Of a DNA stretch of 64,000 nt, positions 9,987-18,348 are shown piece by piece. Origin of the DNA: Candidatus Helarchaeota archaeon (GTDB lineage: Archaea; Asgardarchaeota; Lokiarchaeia; Helarchaeales; RDOG01); assembly GCA_029838215.1 (NCBI GenBank), contig JALGVI010000001.1:1-64000 (forward strand). Direction: 5' to 3'. Under the pieces are notes generated by a model. The model had not been told where the DNA came from and did no database searches. It saw only the letters and a program-made list of their open reading frames with translations. The position numbers and the translations under genes are program-made. How positions within the stretch are numbered: the first letter of the stretch is position 1; each line of letters begins with the position of its first letter.

Positions 9987-11194
9987 TGAGGAGACTTCAA
10001 GCGGGCGATAAAATATCCCGTTGTATCGTGAATATCGGGATAAAATCGCTGATATTTCTCTTTTTCTAAGCCCATTTCTCCTTCAGTCCCAATAAAGATC
10101 GGCTGTTCGTCTAATTTCCAACTAAATTTCTCCTTACAATATTTGATGTTAAGCTCATTTTCTTCGGGTTCCATTGTGCAAGTCGAATAGACGATTACTC
10201 CACTCGGTTTTACGAGCCTTGCTGCTAAATGAAGGAAGAATTTTTGATAATTTGAATGATCCACGATGTTTCTTGTGGTTGTTGTGTCAAAAAGCTTGGG
10301 TCGGATTCCCAATGCCGAGCATGGGGGGTCCACGATCAAGCGATCGACTTTTCGTTCCAAATTTAACTCTTCAAGTTTCTTTTTAATATTCTTGGTCTGG
10401 TATATTTCGACATTTGTAATCCCTAATCGTTCGATATTTTTCTGAAGTTTTCGTGTTCGGGACGGTGAGCGATCTAGCGCGATGATTCGACCTTCATTCT
10501 TCATTAATTGAGCGATATGAGTTGTTTTACCGCCGGGAGCCGCACAAAGATCAACCACAAGTTCTCCCGGCTTTGGTGCTAGGACATAAGAAGCAATCAT
10601 TGCAGGTAACGATTGATTAAACCAATATCCATCAATAAAAAGAGAATGTTCTTTTAAATTAGGAGTTCTATACGGAGATTCTAATACTTTTATTCCGATT
10701 CCCTTCTTTTGTTGAAGCAAGTCTTTTGAGTTCATCAGAGCTATTCCGTATCCGACCAACCTTCCATGAGGATCGACAATTGAAACGGGATCGCCTGCAC
10801 TGATCTTTTCCACGCCAATCACGCCCGGTCCAAAAAGGTCGGCTCCAGTAAACACGGATTCTGCGGCAAATTTGGCGATACGAACCGTTTTTCCCCGATT
10901 TTTGATTTCAAATGGTCCTTCAATTGGAAAATAGAGAGCCTCGGAAAGAGTGGAATGAGATTGAACGTGAATTCCCTCTTTTTTTAAAATGGATTTGACT
11001 TTTTGAGTACTTGTTTTCAAGGTATTTACTCGAATGAAAAAATATTTTGATGGTTTGCTTAAAGCCTGAAGAATCGGGATGACCCGTTTACCATATCGCT
11101 TGTTAAACCTCGTTATCACGTCGGGTGTAAACGAAAAACGTTCTACTAAAACATTTAGCTCTTGTTCTGAAAGCATTTCATTCAAATCGGGCAT
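9983..11194 (-). CDS. RsmB/NOP2/NSUN-family RNA m5C methyltransferase with PUA domain (NSUN6-like architecture)
   Basis: 403 aa; PUA-like segment (KFAAESVFTGADLFGPGVIGVEKISAGDPVSIVDPHGRLVGYG), SAM motif VVDLCAAPGGKTTHIAQLM, catalytic Cys motifs DPPCSALG and YSTCTMEPEENE. Confidence 0.93.
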   Translation of the reverse strand: MPDLNEMLSEQELNVLVERFSFTPDVITRFNKRYGKRVIPILQALSKPSKYFFIRVNTLKTSTQKVKSILKKEGIHVQSHSTLSEALYFPIEGPFEIKNRGKTVRIAKFAAESVFTGADLFGPGVIGVEKISAGDPVSIVDPHGRLVGYGIALMNSKDLLQQKKGIGIKVLESPYRTPNLKEHSLFIDGYWFNQSLPAMIASYVLAPKPGELVVDLCAAPGGKTTHIAQLMKNEGRIIALDRSPSRTRKLQKNIERLGITNVEIYQTKNIKKKLEELNLERKVDRLIVDPPCSALGIRPKLFDTTTTRNIVDHSNYQKFFLHLAARLVKPSGVIVYSTCTMEPEENELNIKYCKEKFSWKLDEQPIFIGTEGEMGLEKEKYQRFYPDIHDTTGYFIARLKSPH

Positions 11195-12317
11195 ATAATT
11201 GTTTGGCGATCTTGCCGACAGCTTCGTATGAATGTCGTTTTTGAATTAATTTTCTTGCTTGATTCCCAACCTTTTCCCCATATTTCTTATCTCTCAAGCA
11301 CGTTAATAGAAGATTCACGAGTTCTCTTTTTGAGTGAGCCGTAAATTCATATTCTGAATCAAAAACATTTGTAAGTCTGGGATCGTCAGAAATAACCGCC
11401 GGTTTTGCCATAGCCAGATATTCCAATAATTTGATTGAGATAAAGATTGGTCTTGAAAAAGATGCGTGGCTTTCACTTCGAAGTAGAATATTTACCAAGA
11501 TGTCGCAAATTGAATAGTATTTTGGAATCATTTCATGTGGTATTGCTCCCAGAAAGACAACATTTTCTTCTAATCCCATTTTCTTTACCTGTCTTTCGAG
11601 TTCAGGCTTGAAATATCCATGTCCTCCAATTAAGAATTTCGTGCTGGGGAATTCCTTCAATATCGTTGGTAGCACGTTAATTACTTGATGGATTCCTTGA
11701 TACCAATAGATTCTTCCGAAATATCCGATGATGTGCTCCGCATTAAAACGGTCTCGCAGTTTTTTATCAAAGATAGAAGGACTGAATTTATTCACGTCGA
11801 TACAAATGGGTAAGTGTACTACTTTTTTTTCTTCGACCTCGAAGGTTTCCAGTATGTATTGTCTCCAAGCCTCACTTAAAGTGACTATCGTATCCGTTTT
11901 ATTGATTGCACGTTGATCGTAAGCCTTACTCCTAAGACCGAAAAGACTCATTGGAATCAATGTGGCAATCAAAGGTTTTTTTACGAATCTTCGAAAAGCA
12001 AACACGGTATTTGATTGTCCTCTTAAATGATAAACATTCACATCCATTTTCTTATCTAATAATCCCAAGTACATGGATTGGAGGTGTTTTAAAATTTCAT
12101 ACTTGTAAAAAGGCGGTGGGATGTAAGGCATTTGTATCACGGGAATCTTTCCGATCTTGCGAACGCTGCCTCTTCGCGGCATGTAAAGTATGGTGCCAAT
12201 ATCAGCAGTTGATAGGGCTTCCATGTAGGACTTTAATTGAACTATATCTCCGGATGGAGTATCTAGCCTGCGATTCCATATGTAATACGCTACAAAGCAT
12301 ACGGTCATTACTGCCAC
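11178..12317 (-). CDS. GT4-family glycosyltransferase
   Basis: 379 aa; GYFGRIYWYQGIHQVINVLPTIL...FLIGGHGYFKPELERQVKKMGLEENVVFLGAIPHEMIPKYYSICDILV. Confidence 0.85.
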   Translation of the reverse strand: MAVMTVCFVAYYIWNRRLDTPSGDIVQLKSYMEALSTADIGTILYMPRRGSVRKIGKIPVIQMPYIPPPFYKYEILKHLQSMYLGLLDKKMDVNVYHLRGQSNTVFAFRRFVKKPLIATLIPMSLFGLRSKAYDQRAINKTDTIVTLSEAWRQYILETFEVEEKKVVHLPICIDVNKFSPSIFDKKLRDRFNAEHIIGYFGRIYWYQGIHQVINVLPTILKEFPSTKFLIGGHGYFKPELERQVKKMGLEENVVFLGAIPHEMIPKYYSICDILVNILLRSESHASFSRPIFISIKLLEYLAMAKPAVISDDPRLTNVFDSEYEFTAHSKRELVNLLLTCLRDKKYGEKVGNQARKLIQKRHSYEAVGKIAKQLYARFE

Positions 12318-12460
12318 GCATCATTTTTTGTTAATTCTTGTATCAAGGATCAAAATTGCCTTGTTTAGAAATTTACAATTGATAAAATATATCTTGTTAT
12401 TTAGGATTCCAGACCAAAATTTATGATTTTTTCATCAAGGACGAAATTAAGTGATGAAAA

Positions 12461-12473
12461 TATTTATATATAT
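12461..12473 (+). promoter_or_regulatory. Putative TATA box for the PadR-led operon
   Basis: tatttatatatat immediately upstream of the tandem TACGTA sites and 70-80 bp upstream of the PadR coding region. Confidence 0.5.
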
Positions 12474-12517
12474 TTGCTACGTATTCGCTACGTAGCCGTT
12501 ACGTAGTCACTACGTAG
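12474..12517 (+). promoter_or_regulatory. Four tandem 11-bp units with TACGTA palindromes (putative operator array)
   Basis: ttgCTACGTAt|tcgCTACGTAg|ccgTTACGTAg|tcaCTACGTAg; TACGTA at 12478, 12489, 12500 and 12511, spacing exactly 11 bp. Confidence 0.8.
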
Positions 12518-12589
12518 CGGCAGGTGGCAAAAAGGTGACTTGAAATCGCGAAAATTGATTATTTAGTCTTAGCAAGTTTAAAAAATGGA

Positions 12590-13036
12590 GTGAAAAACGG
12601 TAAGGAAATAATGTCAGAATTATACACGGAATTCGGATTCATTTGGCAACCAAAAACTTCAATGGTATATCCAGCATTGCGAAAATTGAAAAATCGTGGT
12701 CTAATAAGAGAAAATAAAGAAAAATCTGATGAAATTACAAATGTAGGGACATATTACGAGTTGACGGAAAAAGGTTTACAAGAATTAAAAAAATTTCAAA
12801 GACCCTTTCATCCTCCACTTCCCTTTTTTCAAGGTCGTAAGTTCAAACCTTTATCAACTCCATTTAAAAGATTTCATTTTTGGGAAAAGTTTGTTGATTT
12901 TGAAACGATGATAGAGCATTTAATGACATATAGAGAACATTTAATGAAAGAACTAGAACGTATCGATAAAAAAGTACGAGAATTAAAAGAAAAGAAAGAG
13001 TATCAAGAAGCCCTTCAAGATATTGATATTCAATAG
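12590..13036 (+). CDS. PadR-family winged-helix transcriptional regulator (N-terminus probably extends upstream to about 12540-12557)
   Basis: KNGKEIMSELYTEFGFIWQPKTSMVYPALRKLKNRGLIRENKE...YYELTEKGLQELK. Upstream in-frame codons encode KIDYLVLASLKNG, the conserved PadR N-terminus. Confidence 0.9.
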   Translation: MKNGKEIMSELYTEFGFIWQPKTSMVYPALRKLKNRGLIRENKEKSDEITNVGTYYELTEKGLQELKKFQRPFHPPLPFFQGRKFKPLSTPFKRFHFWEKFVDFETMIEHLMTYREHLMKELERIDKKVRELKEKKEYQEALQDIDIQ

Positions 13037-13047
13037 GTGATCCTTCA

Positions 13048-13572
13048 ATGGACTTGAATAAGGATAGATCAAAAACGCTGTTAAAAAGTGAAGTTTTGAT
13101 AAAAAAAAGTTTTTCATCCGGAATCATTACCGATTTTTATCTTCAATTGGTTCCAAAGCTAATGGAAAAGCATAAAGATGAGCAAAAAGTTGCTGAAATC
13201 TTGAAACTTTTTGGAAGACGACTAATAATAAGATTTCAGGATTATTGGACCCCGGAAAGCAGGGATGTTGAGAGAATATTAAGAGAAACGTACAGGATAA
13301 TCATGAGAAGAAGTATGGGAAGAGTTATTTCAGTGGAAAAAAATCGGAAATGGATATTGGTAGATCCTGGTTGTATCTTGTGTGGAGACGGGACAAAAAC
13401 ATCTAATGGCTTGCATTATTGTGTTCTCATGGCAGGGTTATTTGAAGGGGACATAAATCATTTGAGAGAAAAGGAGGGATTTGAACATCTTCCTAAAATA
13501 AGGGCTAATACTATCGCATCAAGGTCTAATGGAGATAAGGTTTGCAAGCACGAAATCATTATGGTGGAATAG
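13048..13572 (+). CDS. V4R-like / small-ligand-binding Cys protein (first of a paralogous pair)
   Basis: 174 aa; DPGCILCGDG...HYCVLMAGLFEGDINHL...PKIRANTIASRSNGDKVCKHEI fits the C-terminal V4R-type layout (CxxC, later Cys, GDxxCxxxI). Confidence 0.55.
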   Translation: MDLNKDRSKTLLKSEVLIKKSFSSGIITDFYLQLVPKLMEKHKDEQKVAEILKLFGRRLIIRFQDYWTPESRDVERILRETYRIIMRRSMGRVISVEKNRKWILVDPGCILCGDGTKTSNGLHYCVLMAGLFEGDINHLREKEGFEHLPKIRANTIASRSNGDKVCKHEIIMVE

Positions 13573-13574
13573 AA

Positions 13575-14198
13575 ATGTTTAGATTTCTGGAACGAGAATT
13601 TAAAGACTTTTTAGGAGACTTAGGAAAAAGATTTGTTAGACGAACCCAGAAAAAAATGAATACATTATTCCTGAGCATCATGATCTTGGAATATACTCGA
13701 TTATCAGTGGAATTTTTGCATGATGGAAATTTGGAAGCCGCTTTAGAAGATTTTCATAATACGGGTAAAAATACTGGGAAAGGGATTATGGACGAGCATT
13801 TGGATGCAGCAAGTTATGTTTTATCAAAATCATTAAGCGAAACTCCTCGAATGGCTAAAATTTTTTGGTATATTGCAATGGGTGAGGATATACCAAGAAA
13901 AAACATTCGTTTCATTCCAAAAGGGACTGAGGGCAATGAGTATGACATACTTACTTGGACGTTCGAGAATTCTTGCATCTTTTGTGCAGCCTCAACAGAA
14001 GAAAAGGACATCGATATCAATAAAGAAAGCATGGGAAATCAGACTTGGGGTGGACAATGTGCAGGGATCTTTGAATCCATAATGCAATCTGTCCAAGACT
14101 ATGTTAGAAATGATTATGAGGTAAAAGTAGAGGAAACAAAATGCATTATGAGAGGCGACTCAGAAAATGAATACAAGATGTATTTCATTCCAAGATAA
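13575..14198 (+). CDS. V4R-like / small-ligand-binding Cys protein (second of the pair)
   Basis: Start at ATG 13575 (MFRFLEREFKDFLGD). C-terminus NSCIFCAASTEEK...GGQCAGIFESIMQSVQDYVRNDYEVKVEETKCIMRGDSENEYKMYFI fits the V4R layout. Confidence 0.6.
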   Translation: MFRFLEREFKDFLGDLGKRFVRRTQKKMNTLFLSIMILEYTRLSVEFLHDGNLEAALEDFHNTGKNTGKGIMDEHLDAASYVLSKSLSETPRMAKIFWYIAMGEDIPRKNIRFIPKGTEGNEYDILTWTFENSCIFCAASTEEKDIDINKESMGNQTWGGQCAGIFESIMQSVQDYVRNDYEVKVEETKCIMRGDSENEYKMYFIPR

Positions 14199-14236
14199 AT
14201 GAAAAATAATGAATAAGAAGAAATAATCAAAATGAG

Positions 14237-15418
14237 GTGCATGTTATGATTAATACATGGGCTGAAATTCCAAAAGATCTTCCAGGAAGAAATTTTTTAC
14301 CACTAGGTGCTAACCACATCTGGAACATGTATCGAGAAATGGGATATGAAAGAGTAATGGAACTTACTTCCAATCTTTCAACGGATTTTTTGTATGATGC
14401 CTTTAAATTTAGGCTAGATGAATCAATTAAAACTTCAAAAGCATTAATGGAAGGAAGTCTTGAGACAGCACCGGAAAAAACGATGACATACATGTTCTTT
14501 CCTGCCATAACATCAATTTTAACTGATCTTCAGCAAGGATTGATGAAATTGGTATATGGAAATTCAGTTGATGCAGCATATGTCAATGTCAATGATTTCA
14601 CAGGGGAGCTTGCCTATATTTTGAACGTTCATTCAGAAGATGGAATACCAGTAGATTGGTGGATCATAGGACAAGATGATGAAATAATGAATAGACGTCA
14701 CAGAAAGCTTGGATATAAGATCAGAGAGTTGCCGAAAAAAAGTAAGGGCATCGTACAATGTGGCGAGAGGATTAAAGACATTTTAAGGGACATTCGAAAT
14801 GAGCGAGCCCCGCAATGGATAGGGTCTGAGTATTTGATAGCCATGGCATATGGATCTGCCACCATTGAACTTTATGCTGAACAAAGTAATTATGAAAGTT
14901 TCAAATCTATTTGGAGCGGATTAAATTCAAAGAGAATATACGGATTGCCAGATTATTGGTTTACCTATGTTCCGATGCCGTCAATATTGCAACTTTTTTC
15001 CTTATCTGAGCGAGCAGAGTTCATCCGCAAGATGGCGGGTTTAACCACAAAAGGTAAGTTTTACCTTCAACATGTTGAAGCTGAAGGGAAAAGGAACTTA
15101 AAAGAAAATTTTCCTGAACTATTTGAATTGGGAATTGAGAGAGTATTGGAGGAAATGGGAATTCCATTACCTGCAGCAACTTTAGGAGTAAAAGCCCCAA
15201 ATTTGAAAAAAAAGGAGACTTGGAATAAGGAAAAATTTGAGTGGATCTACCCAAGTAAAGCCAGATTTTTCAAAGCTGAGGATGTAGGCATGTCAATTGA
15301 TGAAGCTTGTAGCGGCATATTATTCGATGTTGATGAAAAAACACCAATAGATAAGAAATTATCAAGGTCGGATATAATTTCAACGGGAATTGGAAGAAAT
15401 ACAAAGCTTTGGAAATAA
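14237..15418 (+). CDS. Protein of unknown function (393 aa), operonic
   Basis: Long intact ORF between V4R-like and 3HCDH genes, same strand, short spacers; no family recognised. Confidence 0.75.
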   Translation: MHVMINTWAEIPKDLPGRNFLPLGANHIWNMYREMGYERVMELTSNLSTDFLYDAFKFRLDESIKTSKALMEGSLETAPEKTMTYMFFPAITSILTDLQQGLMKLVYGNSVDAAYVNVNDFTGELAYILNVHSEDGIPVDWWIIGQDDEIMNRRHRKLGYKIRELPKKSKGIVQCGERIKDILRDIRNERAPQWIGSEYLIAMAYGSATIELYAEQSNYESFKSIWSGLNSKRIYGLPDYWFTYVPMPSILQLFSLSERAEFIRKMAGLTTKGKFYLQHVEAEGKRNLKENFPELFELGIERVLEEMGIPLPAATLGVKAPNLKKKETWNKEKFEWIYPSKARFFKAEDVGMSIDEACSGILFDVDEKTPIDKKLSRSDIISTGIGRNTKLWK

Positions 15419-15441
15419 AAGATAATTCTATGGTGAGATAA

Positions 15442-16695
15442 ATGGTTGATATTAGCAATATTAAGAATTTTACGGTCATTGGAGCGGGGTTAATGGGGGG
15501 CTATATAGCCCAACTTGCTTTATTAGCAGGTTTTGAGAAAGTGACAATAAACGACATACAAATTGAATCGATTAAAAAATGCGTGAGCCGAATTGTAAAT
15601 GGAGCATATGATGAAAAGGAAGGTTTAAAAGCAATTGAGTCTGCTGGAAAATTAGAATCGGGATTAACAACAGATATTCTTTTAAAAAGATTGAAAATAG
15701 AAATGGATTTGGCGCAAGCTGTTAAAGATGCAGATTTTGTAATTGAGGCCGTTCCTGAAGATCTGAAACTTAAACAAGAAATTTTTAAAAAATTAGGAAA
15801 TCTTGCCCCCCCACATGCCATCCTTGCGTCAAATTCTTCAACAATAAGCATAACAAAAATAGGCAAGCACTCAGGAAGACCTGAAAAAGTAGTTGGCATG
15901 CATTTTTTTGTACCACTTTTAAGGAATAGATTAGTTGAAGTGATCCGAGGGAAGTATACCTCAGATGAAGTCATGGATACATGTGTCACAATTGCTGAAA
16001 AATTTCCATGTCCTTATTTTAAAGAAAAAATGTATGTTGCCCGAATTGAAAAAGAGAGTCCGGGATTCATCATGAATAGAATTCTTAGTGTTCTTAGTAT
16101 TTACTTAAGTTGGCTTATTGAGCAAGCTCTTGAAAAAGGCATTACATTTGAACAGCTCGATGCTTACGTGTCAATTATTGGAAATGAAATGGGTTGGATC
16201 GCCCTCCTTGATTACAGCGGATTAGATATCATCTATGATGGCTTAAATTACTTGCATGAAGCACTTACTCCTGATATTGAGGCAAGTAAATTTATAGTTG
16301 AGAGGGTTAAATCAGGAAATCTTGGAGCCAAAACTGGAAAAGGATTCTTAGAATGGACCAATGGCAAGATACCAAAAACAGACAAGATCAAAAAAACCGA
16401 TCTTATTTCAATAGAACAGACCGGTCTAATTTCAATAGAGCAGTTAATAGATGCTTTAATGGCAATCATGCTAAATGAGGGGTGCAGATTATTAGAAGAG
16501 AGAGTCATAAGCGGGTATCGCGTGTTTAATAAGGTAATGTCGGCCATGAAATTGCCAAGTGCTTTTAAAATGGCTAAAAGAAATTATGAAAAATGGATTG
16601 TTCTGCTGGAGGAGTTGGCAGAAAAAACGGGCAAGAATTATCTCAAACCTTGTAAGTTAATGAAATCTGGAGAGTTTTTTAACATGAAAAATTAA
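15442..16695 (+). CDS. 3-hydroxyacyl-CoA dehydrogenase family protein
   Basis: 417 aa; VIGAGLMGGYIAQLALLAGF, VIEAVPEDLKLKQEIFKKL, ASNSSTISITKI, GMHFFVPLLRNRLVEVI, ESPGFIMNRI, GNLGAKTGKGFLEW. Confidence 0.93.
   Translation: MVDISNIKNFTVIGAGLMGGYIAQLALLAGFEKVTINDIQIESIKKCVSRIVNGAYDEKEGLKAIESAGKLESGLTTDILLKRLKIEMDLAQAVKDADFVIEAVPEDLKLKQEIFKKLGNLAPPHAILASNSSTISITKIGKHSGRPEKVVGMHFFVPLLRNRLVEVIRGKYTSDEVMDTCVTIAEKFPCPYFKEKMYVARIEKESPGFIMNRILSVLSIYLSWLIEQALEKGITFEQLDAYVSIIGNEMGWIALLDYSGLDIIYDGLNYLHEALTPDIEASKFIVERVKSGNLGAKTGKGFLEWTNGKIPKTDKIKKTDLISIEQTGLISIEQLIDALMAIMLNEGCRLLEERVISGYRVFNKVMSAMKLPSAFKMAKRNYEKWIVLLEELAEKTGKNYLKPCKLMKSGEFFNMKN
16396..16443 (+). repeat. 24-bp tandem duplication inside the 3HCDH-like gene
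   Basis: accgatcttatttcaatagaacag / accggtctaatttcaatagagcag, encoding TDLISIEQ-TGLISIEQ. Confidence 0.85.
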
Positions 16696-16708
16696 ATGAG
16701 GTGTTTCT

Positions 16709-17383
16709 ATGGTTAATATTCGTTGGTGTGGACAAAGCTGTTTCGAAATAAAAGGAAATGACGTGACTATTGCTACAGATATCTTCCCTGGATCTATGAT
16801 AGGGATTGCTACGCCCAATATTAGTGCTGATATCATACTTAGCTCTCATGGTCATCCTGATCACTGGAATAAAAGATTAGCACAAAAAATTAGTAAGGAT
16901 GACACAACATCAATCCTAAAGTGGAAGAATGGTGATCATGGGACAATTAAAGGGGTAAAAATCAAAGGGGTAGCAACAAGCCACGATGATAAGGGTGGTT
17001 TGATAAGAGGGGCAAATACGGTTTACGTGTTTGTGGTTGATGGCATCACGATCTGTCATTGCGGAGATTTGGGACACGTTCTAAACGAGAAACAACTAGC
17101 TGAAATTGGCGAGATCGATATTTTACTTATTCCAACAGGAGGAGTGTTTACCCTTGGGCTTAAAGGAGTAGAGAAAGTAATAGAGCAACTTAATCCAAAA
17201 ATTGCTATTCCAATGCATTATTACTTCAAAGGTCTTAGTGTCATGTTTAGGGTATTACACCCCGTAAGTAGATTTCTAAAAAAGGTAAACCAAAAAATAA
17301 ACGAATTAGATTCTTCGGAGGTTGATGTGAGCAAAAATAGCTTACCAAGTTCTACGGAAGTGTTCGTTTTAAAGCCCCCTTAA
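16709..17383 (+). CDS. Metallo-beta-lactamase fold hydrolase (UlaG-like)
   Basis: 224 aa; NIRWCGQSCFEIKG, LSSHGHPDHWNK, GDLGHVL, IPMHYYFKG. Confidence 0.9.
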   Translation: MVNIRWCGQSCFEIKGNDVTIATDIFPGSMIGIATPNISADIILSSHGHPDHWNKRLAQKISKDDTTSILKWKNGDHGTIKGVKIKGVATSHDDKGGLIRGANTVYVFVVDGITICHCGDLGHVLNEKQLAEIGEIDILLIPTGGVFTLGLKGVEKVIEQLNPKIAIPMHYYFKGLSVMFRVLHPVSRFLKKVNQKINELDSSEVDVSKNSLPSSTEVFVLKPP

Positions 17384-17426
17384 CATTTTTTTATGAACTA
17401 AAATATTAAAAAAAAGGGATGATGAA

Positions 17427-18311
17427 ATGAAGGAATACAAAACTATATTTGATTTATTAGAACAGAAAGAATTGATCATGGTTCCTGGCGCATTTGATGC
17501 ACTTACGGCAAAGATAATAGAAGAGCAGGGTTTTCCAGCTGTTAGCATGTCAGGTTTTGGAACTTCTGTCTCCCAGTTAGGACTTCCAGACAGAGGATTT
17601 GTTACTCTGACAGAAATCGTGCAAACGGCATCTCGAATAGTTGATGCAATTAACATTCCCCTTATTGCAGATGCTGAAACGGGATTTGGCAATGCTCTTA
17701 ATGTCATTAGAACTGTTAAACAATTCGAAAAAGCGGGAGTTGCAGGGATTCACATTGAGGATCAAGTTTGGCCAAAAAGATGTGGACACATGGCGGGGAA
17801 AACCGTAATCGAGATCGATGAAATGGTTTCAAAGATAAAGGCAGCAATTGATGCTCGGAAAAGTCAAGATTTTGTAATTATAGCACGAACAGATGCCTTA
17901 GCTCCACTCGGATTTGACGTTGCAATAGAACGTTGTAAAATATATTTGGATGCTGGAGCAGACATGGTCTTTATTGATGGGCTGAGAAGAATGTCACATA
18001 TCAAGAAAATACCAAAACTCCTTAAAGATAAGCCCAACATCATCAACATGGGACCAAGAACTCCGAATTTATCAGCAGATGAAATAAAAAAGTTAGGCTA
18101 TTCCATAGCTGCTTATCCAGGAGCATGTCTTGTAGCCAAGATTTTATCCTGCAGGGAAGCCCTCAAAGAGCTCAAAGAAACAGGACGCCAAAGAAGTTTT
18201 ATAGACGTTGTTCAATCGTTTCCAAATTTTAACGTGTTTTTGGGAGATGCACTTTATAACGAATTAGAAAAGAAATATGCAGTAAAACAAAATAATTCTA
18301 CCGAGCTTTAG
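17427..18311 (+). CDS. Isocitrate lyase/PEP mutase superfamily carbon-carbon lyase (methylisocitrate / dimethylmalate lyase-like)
   Basis: 294 aa; MVPGAFDALTAKIIEEQGFPAVSMSGFGTS, DAETGFGNALNV, IHIEDQVWPKRCGHMAGK (KRCGH catalytic loop), ARTDALAPLGFDVAIERCKIYLDAGADMVFIDG. Confidence 0.93.
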   Translation: MKEYKTIFDLLEQKELIMVPGAFDALTAKIIEEQGFPAVSMSGFGTSVSQLGLPDRGFVTLTEIVQTASRIVDAINIPLIADAETGFGNALNVIRTVKQFEKAGVAGIHIEDQVWPKRCGHMAGKTVIEIDEMVSKIKAAIDARKSQDFVIIARTDALAPLGFDVAIERCKIYLDAGADMVFIDGLRRMSHIKKIPKLLKDKPNIINMGPRTPNLSADEIKKLGYSIAAYPGACLVAKILSCREALKELKETGRQRSFIDVVQSFPNFNVFLGDALYNELEKKYAVKQNNSTEL

Positions 18312-18348
18312 AACCTTTTAAAGAATAATTCCATGAGGGATTTATGAA

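Noticed and set aside
12474-12517. The 11-bp tandem array as a mini-CRISPR or minisatellite
   Set aside because: Only four units with palindromic cores, placed exactly at a TATA box upstream of a regulator; an operator array explains it better.
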